Source: Acanthornis magna
Lineage: Eukaryota; Chordata; Aves; Passeriformes; Acanthizidae
Length of the DNA: 64,000 nucleotides
Assembly: GCA_036785705.1 (NCBI GenBank)
Contig: JAWUZG010000056.1
Span: 8,805,001 to 8,869,000 of the forward strand
Reading direction: 5' to 3'
Program-made: the position numbers and the translations under genes
Shown here: piece after piece, positions 36,201 to 49,641 of the stretch
Layout: each line of letters starts with the position of its first letter
How positions within the stretch are numbered: the stretch's first letter is position 1
The notes under the pieces: generated by a model
The model's database searches: none
What the model saw: only the letters and a program-made list of their open reading frames with translations
Told to the model about the DNA's origin: nothing

Positions 36201-39200
36201 CTGGGGCTGGAAAGGGCCTGCCAAGGCCATCGCAGCAGTGCCCCAACATTGCTGCTCCTCCATCTGTCTGATAGGGAAAACCAAGGTACTGGGCTTGGGT
36301 AATTAACTAGGCTAGGGTTAGGGTTACGCCTAGGGTTAGGGTTAGGAGATCTAAAGGGCCTCGAGCTCCAGGAACACCAAAGATGGAAAGGGCCTGCCAA
36401 GGCAAACGCGGCAAAGCCCCATCATGCCTGCTCCCACACCTTTCTGATCTGGACACGCCACATGGATGGGCACCTCGGCCCCTGCCACCAGCTGCCATTT
36501 GGCCTAGAGTTAGGGTTGAGAGATCTAAAGACCCTCGAGCTCTAGGAACACTGGGGCTGGAAAGGGCCTGCCAAGGCCATCGCAGCAGTGCCCCAACACT
36601 GCTGCTCCCACACCTTTCTGATAGGGAAAACCCAGGCATTGGGCTTGGATAAATAACTAGGTGTAGGGGTAGGGTTATGCCTAGGCTTAGCATTAGGAGA
36701 TGTAAAGGGCCTCGAGCTCCAGGAACACCAGGGCTGGAAAGGGCCTGCCAAGGCAAACGCGGCAAGGCTCCATCATGCCTGCTCCCACACCTTTCTGATC
36801 TGGACACGCCACAGGGTTGGGCACCTCGGCCCCTGCCACCAGCTGCCATTTGGCCTAGTGTTAGGGTTGAGAGATCTAAAGAGACTCGAGCTCCTGGAAC
36901 ACTGGGGCTGGAAAGGGCCTGCCAAGGCCATCGCAGCAGTGCCCTAACACTGCTGCTCCCACACCTTTCTGATAGGGAAAACCCAGGCATTGGGCTTGGG
37001 TAAATAACTAGGTGTAGGGGTAGGGTTATGCCAAGGCTTAGCATTAGGAGATCTAAAGGGCCTCGAGCTCCAGGAACACCAGGGCTGGAAAGGGCCTGCC
37101 AAGGCAAACGCGGCAAGGCCCCATCATGGCTGCTCCCACACCTTTCTGATCTGGACACCCCACATGGCTGGGCACCTCAGCCCCTGCCACCAGCTGCCAT
37201 TTGGCCTAGTGTTAGGGTTGAGAGATCTAAAGAGACTCGAGCTCCTGGAACACTGGGGCTGGAAAGGGCCTGCCAAGGCCATCGCAGCAGTGCCCCAACA
37301 TTGCTGCTCCTCCATCTTTCTGATAGGGAAAACTTAGGTACTGGGCTTGGGTAATTAACTAGGCTAGGGTTAGGGTTACACCTAGGGTTAGGCTTAGGAG
37401 ATCTAAAGGGCCTCGAGCTCCAGGAACACCAGGGCTGGAAAGGGCCTGCCAAGGCGAACGCAGCAAGGTCCCAACATGGCTGCTCCCACACCTTTCTGAT
37501 CTGGACACCCCACATGGGTGGGCACCTCGGCCCCGGCCACCAGCTGCCATTTGGCCTAGAGTTAGGGTTGAGAGATTTAAAGAGTTACAAGCTCTGGGAA
37601 CACTGGGGCTGGAAAGGGCCTGCCAAGGCCATCGCAGCAGTGCCCCAACACTGCTGCTCCCACACCTTTCTGATAGGGAAAACCCAGGCATTGGGCTTGG
37701 GTAAATAACTAGGTGTAGGCGTAGGAGTATGCCTAGGCTTAGCATTAGGAGATCTAAAGGGCTTCGAGCTCCAGGAACACCAAAGCTGGAAAGGGCCTGC
37801 CAAGGCAAACGCGGCAAGGCCCCATCATGGCTGCTCCCACACCTTTCTGATCTGGACACGCCACAGGGTTGGGCACCTCGGCCCCTGCCACCAGCTGCCA
37901 TTTGGCCTAGTGTTAGGGTTGAGAGATCTAAAGAGACTCGAGCTCCTGGAACACTGGGGCTGGAAAGGGCCTGCCAAGGCCATCGCAGCAGTGCCCCAAC
38001 ACTGCTGCTCCCACACCTTTCTGATAGGGAAAACCCAGGCATTGGGCTTGGGTAAATAACTAGGTGTAGGGGTAGGGTTATGCCTAGGCTTAGCATTAGG
38101 AGATCTAAAGGGCCTCGAGCTCCAGGAACACCAGGGCTGGAAAGGGCCTGCCAAGGCAAACGCGGCAAGACCCCATCATGGCTGCTCTCACACCTTTCTG
38201 ATCTGGACACCCCACATGGGTGGGCACCTCGGCCCCGGCCACCAGCTGCCATTTGGCCTAGAGTTAGGGTTGAGAGATTTAAAGAGTTACAAGCTCCGGG
38301 AACACTGGGGCTGGAAAGGGCCTGCCAAGGCCATCGCAACAGTGCCCCAACATTGCTGCTCCTCCATCTTTCTGATAGGGAAAACCCTGGTAATGGGCTC
38401 GGCTAATTAACTAGGCTAGGGTTAGGGTTACGCCTAGGGTTAGGGTTAGGAGATCTAAAGGGCCTCGAGCTCCAGGAACACCAGGGCTGGAAAGGGCCTG
38501 CCAAGGCAAATGCGGCAAGGCTCCATCATGCCTGCTCCCACACCTTTCTGATCTGGACACCCCACATGGCTGGGCACCTCAGCCCCTGCCACCAGCTGCC
38601 ATTTGGCCTAGAGTTAGGGTTGAGAGACCTAAAGAGACTCGAGCTCCGGGAACACTGGGGCTGGAAAGGGCCTGCCAAGGCCATCGCAGCAGTGCCCTAA
38701 CACTGCTGCTCCCACACCTTTCTGATAGGGAAAACCCAGGCATTGGGCTTGGGTAAATAACTAGGTGTAGGGGTAGGGTTATGCCAAGGCTTAGCATTAG
38801 GAGATCTAAAGGGCCTCGAGCTCCAGGAACACCAGGGCTGGAAAGGGCCTGCCAAGGCAAACGCGGCAAGGCCCCATCATGGCTGCTCCCACACCTTTCT
38901 GATCTGGACACGCCACAGGGTTGGGCACCTCGGCCCCTGCCACCAGCTGCCATTTGGCCTAGTATTAGGGTTGAGAGATCTAAAGAGACTCGAGCTCCTG
39001 GAACACTGGGGCTGGAAAGGGCCTGCCAAGGCCATCGCAGCAGTGCCCCAACATTGCCGCTCCTCCATCTTTCTGATAGGGAAAACCAAGGTACTGGCTT
39101 GGGTAATTAACTAGGCTAGGGTTAGGGTTACGCCTAGGGTTAGGGTTAGGAGATCTAAAGGGTCTCGAGCTCCAGGAACACCAGGGCTGGAAAGGGCCTG

Positions 39201-39206
39201 CCAAGG
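32796..39206 (+). repeat. Satellite after S block copy 5, containing block R copy 2
   Basis: About 18 dimers. 35,423-39,206 is the second copy of block R (11,218 bp from the first). 34,896-35,348 resembles 1,577-2,029, 9,292-9,744 and 19,122-19,574. Tail spacings from 33,522 are 2, 2, 2, 3, 1, 2, 1, 2. A one-base loss (GTACTGGCTTGG) at about 39,096 shortens the last interval to 700 bp. GGTAGATAAAACGCAGG near 34,868 is a private variant. Confidence 0.82.
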
Positions 39207-39900
39207 CAAACGCGGCAAGGCCCCATCATGGCTGCTCCCACACCTTTCTGATCTGGACACCCCACATGGGTGGGCACCTCAGCCCCGGCCACCAGCTGCC
39301 ATTTGGCCTAGTGTTAGGGTTGAGAGATCTAAAGACACTCGAGCTCCTGGAACACTGGGGCTGGAAAGGGCCTGCCAAGGCCATCGCAGCAGTGCCCCAA
39401 CACTGCTGCTCCCACACCTTTCTGATAGGGAAAACCCAGGCATTGGGCTTGGGTAAATAACTAGGTGTAGGGGTAGGGTTATGCCTAGGCTTAGCATTAG
39501 GAGATCTAAAGGGCCTCGAGCTCCAGGAACACCAAAGCTGGAAAGGGCCTGCCAAGGCAAACGCGGCAAGGCCCCATCATGGCTGCTCCCACACCTTTCT
39601 GATCTGGACACCCCACATGGGTGGGCACCTCGGCCCCGGCCACCAGCTGCCATTTGGCCTAGAGTTAGGGTTGAGAGATTTAAAGAGTTACAAGCTCTGG
39701 GAACACTGGGGCTGGAAAGGGCCTGCCAAGGCCATCGCAGCAGTGCCCCAACACTGCTGCTCCCACACCTTTCTGGTAGGGAAAACCCAGGCATTGGGCT
39801 TGGCTAAATAACTAGGTGTAGGCGTAGGAGTATGCCTAGGCTTAGCATTAGGAGATCTAAAGGGCCTCGAGCTCCAGGAACACCAAAGCTGGAAAGGGCC
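38877..39900 (+). repeat. Block T, copy 1 (matches 43,080-44,100)
   Basis: About 1 kb matches 43,080-44,100 at 4,203-4,204 bp. Shared markers are ATTGCCGCTCC, the L1-following A monomer with GGGTCTCGAGC, and a dimer with CTCAGCCCCGGCC followed by AAAGACACTCGAG. The copies diverge after the L2 tails at 39,832 and 44,036, where the downstream A monomers differ. Confidence 0.7.
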
Positions 39901-41934
39901 TGCCAAGGCAAACGCGGCAAGACCCCATCATGGCTGCTCCCACACCTTTCTGATCTGGACACCCCACATGGGTGGGCACCTCGGCCCCGGCCACCAGCTG
40001 CCATTTGGCCTAGAGTTAGGGTTGAGAGATTTAAAGAGTTACAAGCTCCGGGAACACTGGGGCTGGAAAGGGCCTGCCAAGGCCATCGCAACAGTGCCCC
40101 AACATTGCTGCTCCTCCATCTTTCTGATAGGGAAAACCTAGGTACTGGGCTCGGGTAATTAACTAGGCTAGGGTTAGGGTTACGCCTAGGGTTAGGGTTA
40201 GGAGATCTAAAGGGCCTCGAGCTCCAGGAACACCAGGGCTGGAAAGGGCCTGCCAAGGCAAATGCGGCAAGGCTCCATCATGCCTGCTCTCACACCTTTC
40301 TGATCTGGACACCCCACATGGCTGGGCACCTCAGCCCCTGCCACCAGCTGCCATTTGGCCTAGAGTTAGGGTTGAGAGACCTAAAGAGACTCGAGCTCTG
40401 GGAACACTGGGGCTGGAAAGGGCCTGCCAAGGCCATCGCAGCAGTGCCCTAACACTGCTGCTGCCACACCTTTCTGATAGGGAAAACCCAGGCATTGGGC
40501 TTGGGTAAATAACTAGGTGTAGGGGTAGGGTTATGCCTAGGCTTAGCATTAGGAGATCTAAAGGGCCTCGAGCTCCAGGAACACCAGGGCTGGAAAGGGC
40601 CTGCCAAGGCAAACGCGGCAAGGCCCCATCATGGCTGCTCCCACACCTTTCTGATCTGGACACGCCACAGGGTTGGGCACCTCGGCCCCTGCCACCAGCT
40701 GCCATTTGGCCTAGTGTTAGGGTTGAGAGATCTAAAGAGACTCGAGCTCCTGGAACACTGGGGCTGGAAAGGGCCTGCCAAGGCCATCGCAGCAGTGCCC
40801 TAACACTGCTGCTCCCACACCTTTCTGATAGGGAAAACCCAGGCATTGGGCTTGGGTAAATAACTAGGTGTAGGGGTAGGGTTATGCCAAGGCTTAGCAT
40901 TAGGAGATCTAAAGGGCCTCGAGCTCCAGGAACACCAGGGCTGGAAAGGGCCTGCCAAGGCAAACGCGGCAAGGCCCCATCATGGCTGCTCCCACACCTT
41001 TCTGATCTGGACACCCCACATGGGTGGGCACCTCAGCCCCTGCCACCAGCTGCCATTTGGCCTAGTGTTAGGGTTGAGAGATCTAAAGACACTCGAGCTC
41101 CTGGAACACTGGGCTGGAAAGGGCCTGCCAAGGCCATCGCAGCAGTGCCCCAACATTGCTGCTCCTCCATCTGTCTGATAGGGAAAACTTAGGTACTGGG
41201 CTTGGGTAATTAACTAGGCTAGGGATAGGGTTACACCTAGGGTTAGGCTTAGGAGATCTAAAGGGCCTCGAGCTCCAGGAACACCAGGGCTGGAAAGGGC
41301 CTGCCAAGGCAAACGCAGCAAGGTCCCAACATGGCTGCTCCCACACCTTTCTGATCTGGACACCCCACATGGGTGGGCACCTCGGCCCCGGCCACCAGCT
41401 GCCATTTGGCCTAGAGTTAGGGTTGAGAGATTTAAAGAGTTACAAGCTCTGGGAACACTGGGGCTGGAAAGGGCCTGCCAAGGCCATCGCAGCAGTGCCC
41501 CAACACTGCTGCTCCCACACCTTTCTGATAGGGAAAACCCAGGCATTGGGCTTGGCTAAATAACTAGGTGTAGGCGTAGGAGTATGCCTAGGCTTAGCAT
41601 TAGGAGATCTAAAGGGCTTCGAGCTCCAGGAACACCAGGGCTGGAAAGGGCCTGCCAAGGCAAACGCGGCAAGGCCCCATCATGGCTGCTCCCACACCTT
41701 TCTGATCTGGACACCCCACATGGCTGGGCACCTCAGCCCCTGCCACCAGCTGCCTTTTGGCCTAGAGTTAGGGTTGAGAGACCTAAAGAGACTCGAACTC
41801 TGGGAACACTGGGGCTGGAAAGGGCCTGCCAAGGCCATCGCAGCAGTGCCCTAACACTGCTGCTCCCACACCTTTCTGATAGGGAAAACCCAGGCATTGG
41901 GCTTGGGTAAATAACTAGGTGTAGGGGTAGGGTT
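39901..41934 (+). repeat. Satellite, regular alternation of L2 and L1 dimers
   Basis: Six dimers with L2 spacings of 2, 1, 2, 1. A one-base loss in the B core (ACACTGGGCTGG, about 41,110) and the variant GCTAGGGATAGGG (about 41,222) are private to this stretch. The A tail at about 41,755 reads GCCTTTTGGCC instead of GCCATTTGGCC. No clear long-range partner was identified by eye. Confidence 0.8.
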
Positions 41935-43684
41935 ATGCCAAGGCTTAGCATTAGGAGATCTAAAGGGCCTCGAGCTCCAGGAACACCAGGGCTGGAAAGG
42001 GCCTGCCAAGGCAAACGCGGCAAGGCCCCATCATGCCTGCTCCCACACCTTTCTGATCTGGACACGCCACAGGGTTGGGCACCTCGGCCCCTGCCACCAG
42101 CTGCCATTTGGCCTAGTGTTAGGGTTGAGAGATCTAAAGAGACTCGAGCTCTGGGAACACTGGGGCTGGAAAGGGCCTACCAAGGCCATCGCAGCAGTGC
42201 CCCAACATTGCCGCTCCTCCATCTTTCTGATAGGGAAAACCAAGGTACTGGGCTTGGGTAATTAACTAGGCTAGGGTTAGGGTTACGCCTAGGGTTAGGG
42301 TTAGGAGATCTAAAGGGTCTCGAGCTCCAGGAACACCAGGGCTGGAAAGGCCTGCCAAGGCAAACGCGGCAAGGCCCCATCATGGCTGCTCCCACACCTT
42401 TCTGATCTGGACACCCCACATGGGTGGGCACCTCGGCCTCGGCCACCAGCTGCCATTTGGCCTAGTGTTAGGGTTGAGAGATCTAAAGAGACTCGAGCTC
42501 TGGGAACACTGGGGCTGGAAAGGGCCTGCCAAGGCCATCGCAACAGTGCCCCAACATTGCCGCTCCTCCATCTTTCTGATAGGGAAAACCAAGGTACTGG
42601 GCTTGGGTAATTAACTAGGCTAGGGTTAGGGTTACGACTAGGGTTAGGGTTAGGAGATCTAAAGGGTCTCGAGCTCCAGGAACACCAAAGCTGGAAAGGG
42701 CCTGCCAAGGCAAACGCGGCAAGACCCCATCATGGCTGCTCCCACACCTTTCTGATCTGGACACCCCACATGGGTGGGCACCTAGGCCCCGGCCACCAGC
42801 TGCCATTTGGCCTAGAGTTAGGGTTGAGAGATTTAAAGAGTTACAAGCTCCGGGAACACTGGGGCTGGAAAGGGCCTGCCAAGGACATCGCAACAGTGCC
42901 CCAACATTGCTGCTCCTCCATCTTTCTGATAGGGAAAACCTAGGTACTGGGCTCGGGTAATTAACTAGGCTAGGGTTAGGGTTACGACTAGGGTTAGGGT
43001 TAGGAGATCTAAAGGGCCTAGAGCTCCAGGAACACCAGGGCTGGAAAGGGCCTGCCAAGGCAAACGCGGCAAGGCTCCATCATGCCTGCTCCCACACCTT
43101 TCTGATCTGGACACCCCACATGGCTGGGCACCTCAGCCCCTGCCACCAGCTGCCATTTGGCCTAGAGTTAGGGTTGAGAGACCTAAAGAGACTCGAGCTC
43201 TGGGAACACTGGGGCTGGAAAGGGCCTGCCAAGGCCATCGCAGCAGTGCCCCAACATTGCCGCTCCTCCATCTTTCTGATAGGGAAAACCAAGGTACTGG
43301 GCTTGGGTAATTAACTAGGCTAGGGTTAGGGTTACGCCTAGGGTTAGGGTTAGGAGATCTAAAGGGTCTCGAGCTCCAGGAACACCAGGGCTGGAAAGGG
43401 CCTGCCAAGGCAAACGCGGCAAGGCCCCATCATGGCTGCTCCCACACCTTTCTGATCTGGACGCCCCACATGGGTGGGCACCTCAGCCCCGGCCACCAGC
43501 TGCCATTTGGCCTAGTGTTAGGGTTGAGAGATCTAAAGACACTCGAGCTCCTGGAACACTGGGGCTGGAACGGGCCTGCAAAGGCCATCGCAGCAGTGCC
43601 CCAACATTGCTGCTCCCACACCTTTCTGATAGGGAAAACCCAGGCATTGGGCTTGGGTAAATAACTAGGTGTAGGGGTAGGGTT
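41935..43684 (+). repeat. Longest L1 run: five dimers with four consecutive L1 tails
   Basis: This is the largest gap between L2 tails in the window (1,750 bp). The four L1 tails are near 42,270, 42,620, 42,970 and 43,320. Three of the B cores carry ATTGCCGCTCC (about 42,210, 42,559, 43,259) and three following A monomers carry GGGTCTCGAGC, which elsewhere occur singly, suggesting local duplication of one dimer type. One G is missing at about 42,350 (GGAAAGGCCTGCC). This is the stretch richest in near-perfect telomere hexamers. Confidence 0.82.
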
Positions 43685-46600
43685 ATGCCTAGGCTTAGCA
43701 TTAGGAGATCTAAAGGGCCTCGAGCTCCAGGAACACCAAAGCTGGAAAGGGCCTGCCAAGGCAAACGCGGCAAGACCCCATCATGGCTGCTCCCACACCT
43801 TTCTGATCTGGACACCCCACATGGGTGGGCACCTCGGCCCCGGCCACCAGCTGCCATTTGGCCTAGAGTTAGGGTTGAGAGATTTAAAGAGTTACAAGCT
43901 CTGGGAACACTGGGGCTGGAAAGGGCCTGCCAAGGCCATCGCAGCAGTGCCCCAACACTGCTGCTGCCACACCTTTCTGGTAGGGAAAACCCAGGCATTG
44001 GGCTTGGGTAACTAACTAGGTGTAGGCGTAGGAGTATGCCTAGGCTTAGCATTAGGAGATCTAAAGGGCCTCGAGCTCAAGGAACACCAGGGCTGGAAAG
44101 GGCCTGCCAAGGCAAACGCGGCAAGACCCCATCATGGCTGCTCTCAAACCTCTCTGATCTGGACACCCCACATGGGTGGGCACCTCGGCCCCGGCCACCA
44201 GCTGCCATTTGGCCTAGAGTTAGGGTTGAGAGATTTAAAGAGTTACAAGCTCCGGGAACACTGGGGCTGGAAAGGGCCTGCCAAGGACATCGCAACAGTG
44301 CCCCAACATTGCTGCTCCTCCATCTTTCTGATAGGGAAAACCTAGGTACTGGTCTCGGGTAATTAACTAGGCTAGGGTTAGGGTTACGACTAGGGTTAGG
44401 GTTAGGAGATCTAAAGGGCCTAGAGCTCCAGGAACACCAGGGCTGGAAAGGGCCTGCCAAGGCAAACGCGGCAAGGCTCCATCATGCCTGCTCCCACACC
44501 TTTCTGATCTGGACACGCCACATGGCTGGGCACCTCAGCCCCTGCCACCAGCTGCCATTTGGCCTAGAGTTAGGGTTGAGAGACCTAAAGAGACTCGAGC
44601 TCTGGGAACACTGGGGCTCGAAAGGGCCTGCCAAGGCCATCGCAGCAGTGCCCTAACACTGCTGCTCCCACACCTTTCTGATAGGGAAAACCCAGGCATT
44701 GGGCTTGGGTAAATAACTAGGTGTAGGGGTAGGGTTATGCCAAGGCTTAGCATTAGGAGATCTAAAGGGCCTCGAGCTCCAGGAACACCAGGGCTGGAAA
44801 GGGCCTGCCAAGGCAAACGCGGCAAGGCCCCATCATGGCTGCTCCCACACCTTTCTGATCTGGACACGCCACAGGGTTGGGCACCTCGGCCCCTGCCACC
44901 AGCTGCCATTTGGCCTAGTGTTAGGGTTGAGAGATCTAAAGAGACTCGAGCTCCTGGAACACTGGGGCTGGAAAGGGCCTGCCAAGGCCATCGCAGCAGT
45001 GCCCCAACATTGCTGCTCCTCCATCTTTCTGATAGGGAAAACCAAGGTACTGGGCTCGGGTAATTAACTAGGCTAGGGTTAGGGTTACGCCTAGGGTTAG
45101 GGTTAGGAGATCTAAAGGGCCTCGAGCTCCAGGAACACCAGGGCTGGAAAGGGCCTGCCAAGGCAAACGCGGCAAGGCCCCATCATGGCTGCTCCCACAC
45201 CTTTCTGATCTGGACACCCCACATGGGTGGGCACCTCAGCCCCTGCCACCAGCTGCCATTTGGCCTAGAGTTAGGGTTGAGAGATCTAAAGACCCTCGAG
45301 CTCTGGGAACACTGGGGCTGGAAAGAGCCTGCCAAGGCCATTGCAACAGTGCCCCAACATTGCTGCTCCACCGTCTTTCTGATAGGAAAAACCCAGGCAT
45401 TGGGCTTGGGTAAATAACTAGGTGTAGGGGTAGGGTTATGCCTAGGCTTAGCATTAGGAGATCTAAAGGGCCTCGAGCTCCGGGAACACCAAAGCTGGAA
45501 AGGGCCTGCCAAGGCAAACGCGGCAAGACCCCATCATGGCTGCTCTCACACCTTTCTGATCTGGACACCCCACATGGGTGGGCACCTCGGCCCCGGCCAC
45601 CAGCTGCCATTTGGCCTAGAGTTAGGGTTGAGAGATTTAAAGAGTTACAAGCTCTGGGAACACTGGGGCTGGAAAGGGCCTGCCAAGGCCATTGCAACAG
45701 TGCCCCAACATTGCTGCTCCTCCATCTTTCTGATAGGGAAAACCTAGGTACTGGGCTAAGGGAAATTAACTAGGCTAGGGTTAGGGTTACGCCTAGGGTT
45801 AGGGTTAGGAGATCTAAAGGGCCTCGAGCTCCAGGAACACCAGGGCTGGAAAGGGCCTGCCTAGGCAAACGCGGCAAGGCCCCATCATGGCTGCTCCCAC
45901 ACCTTTCTGATCTGGACACGCCACAGGGTTGGGCACCTCGGCCCCTGCCACCAGCTGCCATTTGGCCTAGTGTTAGGGTTGAGAGATCTAAAGAGACTCG
46001 AGCTCCTGGAACACTGGGGCTGGAAAGGGCCTGCCAAGGCCATCGCAGCAGTGCCCCAACATTGCTGCTCCTCCATCTGTCTGATAGGGAAAACCAAGGT
46101 ACTGGGCTCGGGTAATTAACTAGGCTAGGGTTAGGGTTACACCTAGGGTTAGGGTTAGGAGATCTAAAGGGCCTCGAGCTCCAGGAACACCTGGGCTGGA
46201 AAGGGCCTGCCAAGGCAAACGCGGCAAGGCCCCATCATGGCTGCTCCCACACCTTTCTGATCTGGACACGCCACAGGGTTGGGCACCTCGGCCCCTGCCA
46301 CCAGCTGCCATTTGGCCTAGTGTTAGGGTTGAGAGATCTAAAGAGACTCGAGCTCTGGGAACACTGGGGCTGGAAAGGGCCTGCCAAGGCCATCGCAGCA
46401 GTGCCCCAACACTGCTGCTCCCACACCTTTCTGATAGGGAAAACCAGGCATTGGGCTTGGGTAAATAACTAGGTGTAGGCGTAGGGTTATGCCTAGGCTT
46501 AGCATTAGGAGATGTAAAGGGCCTCGAGCTCCAGGAACACCAAAGCTGGAAATGGCCTGCCAAGGCAAACGCGGCAAGACCCCATCATGGCTGCTCTCAC

Positions 46601-49600
46601 ACCTTTCTGATCTGGACACCCCACATGGGTGGGCACCTCGGCCCCGGCCACCAGCTGCCATTTGGCCTAGAGTTAGGGTTGAGAGATTTAAAGAGTTACA
46701 AGCTCCGGGAACACTGGGGCTGGAAAGGGCCTGCCAAGGCCATCGCAACAGTGCCCCAACATTGCTGTTCTCCATCTTTCTGATAGGGAAAACCTAGGTA
46801 CTGGGCTCGGGTAATTAACTAGGCTAGGGTTAGGGTTACGCCTAGGGTTAGGGTTAGGAGATCTAAAGGGCCTCGAGCTCCAGGAACACCAGGGCTGGAA
46901 AGGGCCTGCCAAGGCAAATGCGGCAAGGCTCCATCATGCCTGCTCCCACACCTTTCTGATCTGGACACGCCACAGGGTTGGGCACCTCGGCCCCTGCCAC
47001 CAGCTGCCATTTGGCCTAGTGTTAGGGTTGAGAGATCTAAAGAGACTCGAGCTCCTGGAACACTGGGGCTGGAAAGGGCCTGCCAAGGCCATCGCAGCAG
47101 TGCCCCAACATTGCTGCTCCTCCATCTTTCTGATAGGGAAAACCAAGGTACTGGGCTCGGGTAATTAACTAGGCTAGGGTTAGGGTTACGCCTAGGGTTA
47201 GGCTTAGGAGATCTAAAGGGCCTCGAGCTCCAGGAACACCAGGGCTGGAAAGGGCCTGCCAAGGCAAACGCGGCAAGGCCCCATCATGCCTGCTCCCACA
47301 CCTTTCTGATCTGGACACGCCACAGGGTTGGGCACCTCGGCCCCGGCCACCAGCTGCCATTTGGCCTAGGGTTAGGGTTGAGAGATCTAAAAAGACTCGA
47401 GCTCCTGGAACACTGGGGCTGGAAAGTGCCTGCCAAGGCCATCGCAGCAGTGCCCCAACATTGCTGCTCCTCAATCTGTCTGATAGGGAAAACCTAGGTA
47501 CTGGGCTCGGGTAATTAACTAGGCTAGGGTTAGGGTTACGCCTAGGGTTAGGGTTAGGAGATCTAAAGGGCCTCGAGCTCCAGGAACACCAAAGATGGAA
47601 AGGGCCTGCCAAGGCAAACGCGGCAAAGCCCCAACATGGCTGCTCCCACACCTTTCTGATCTGGACACGCCACATGGATGGGCACCTCGGCCCCTGCCAC
47701 CAGCTGCCATTTGGCCTAGAGTTAGGGTTGAGAGATCTAAAGACCCTCGAGCTCTAGGAACACTGGGGCTGGAAAGGGCCTGCCAAGGCCATCGCAGCAG
47801 TGCCCCAACACTGCTGCTCCCACACCTTTCTGATAGGGAAAACCCAGGCATTGGGCTTGGATAAATAACTAGGTGTAGGGGTAGGGTTATGCCAAGGCTT
47901 AGCATTAGGAGATCTAAAGGGCCTCGAGCTCCAGGAACACCAGGGCTGGAAAGGGCCTGCCAAGGCAAACGCAGCAAGGTCCCAACACGGCTGCTCCCAC
48001 ACCTTTCTGATCTGGACACCCCACATGGGTGGGCACCTCAGCCCCGGCCACCAGCTGCCATTTGGCCTAGAGTTAGGGTTGAGAGATTTAAAGAGTTACA
48101 AGCTCTGGGAACACTGGGGCTGGAAAGGGCCTGCCAAGGCCATCGCAGCAGTGCCCCAACACTGCTGCTCCCACACCTTTCTGATAGGGAAAACCCAGGC
48201 ATTGGGCTTGGCTAAATAACTAGGTGTAGGCGTAGGGTTATGCCTAGGCTTAGCATTAGGAGATCTAAAGGGCCTCGAGCTCCAGGAACACCAGGGCTGG
48301 AAAGGGCCTGCCAAGGCAAACGCGGCAAGACCCCATCATGGCTGCTCTCACACCTTTCTGATCTGGACACCCCACATGGGTGGGCACCTCGGCCCCGGCC
48401 ACCAGCTGCCATTTGGCCTAGAGTTAGGGTTGAGAGATTTAAAGAGTTACAAGCTCCGGGAACACTGGGGCTGGAAAGGGCCTGCCAAGGCCATTGCAAC
48501 AGTGCCCCGACATTGCTGCTCCTCCATCTTTCTGATAGGGAAAACCTAGGTACTGGGCTCGGGTAATTAACTAGGCTAGGGTTAGGGTTACGCCTAGGGT
48601 TAGGGTTAGGAGATCTAAAGGGCCTCGAGCTCCAGGAACACCAAAGCTGGAAAGGGCCTGCCAAGGCAAACGCGGCAAGGCCCCATCATGGCTGCTCCTA
48701 CGCCTTTCTGATCTGGACACCCCACATGGGTGGGCACCTCAGCCCCTGCCACCAGCTGCCATTTGGCCTAGTGTTAGGGTTGAGAGATCTAAAGACACTC
48801 GAGCTCCTGGAACACTGGGGCTGGAAAGGGCCTGCCAAGGCCATCGCAGCAGTGCCCCAACATTGCTGCTCCTCCATCTGTCTGATAGGGAAAACTTAGG
48901 TACTGGGCTTGGGTAATTAACTAGGCTAGGGTTAGGGTTACACCTAGGGTTAGGGTTAGGAGATCTAAAGGGCCTCGAGCTCTAGGAACACCAGGGCTGG
49001 AAAGGGCCTGCCAAGGCAAACGCAGCAAGGTCCCAACATGGCTACTCCCACACCTTTCTGATCTGGACACCCCACATGGGTGGGCACCTCAGCCCCGGCC
49101 ACCAGCTGCCATTTGGCCTAGAGTTAGGGTTGAGAGATTTAAAGAGTTACAAGCTCCGGGAACACTGGGGCTGGAAAGGGCCTGCCAAGGCCATCGCAGC
49201 AGTGCCCCAACACTGCTGCTGCCACACCTTTCTGATAGGGAAAACCCAGGCATTGGGCTTGGCTAAATAACTAGGTGTAGGCGTAGGAGTATGCCTAGGC
49301 TTAGCATTAGGAGATCTAAAGGGCTTCGAGCTCCAGGAACACCAAAGCTGGAAAGGGCCTGCCAAGGCAAACGCGGCAAGGCCCCATCATGGCTGCTCCC
49401 ACACCTTTCTGATCTGGACACGCCACAGGGTTGGGCACCTCGGCCCCTGCCACCAGCTGCCATTTGGCCTAGTGTTAGGGTTGAGAGATCTAAAGAGACT
49501 CGAGCTCCTGGAACACTGGGGCTGGAAAGGGCCTGCCAAGGCCATCGCAGCAGTGCCCCAACACTGCTGCTCCCACACCTTTCTGATAGGGAAAACCCAG

Positions 49601-49641
49601 GCATTGGGCTTGGGTAAATAACTAGGTGTAGGGGTAGGGTT
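43685..49641 (+). repeat. Satellite without S blocks; L1-rich
   Basis: Seventeen dimers with L2 spacings 1, 2, 2, 3, 4, 1, 3, 1. The run of three L1 tails between 46,489 and 47,889 is the second longest. The dimer at 45,223-45,417 carries GAAAGAGCCTGCC and CTCCACCGTC and looks like the forerunner of the sub-family amplified after 56 kb. Private variants include GGAAATGGCCTGCC at about 46,549 (shared with about 63,022), one-base losses at about 46,444 and 46,768, and TCTCAAACCTCTCTG near 44,142. Confidence 0.8.
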
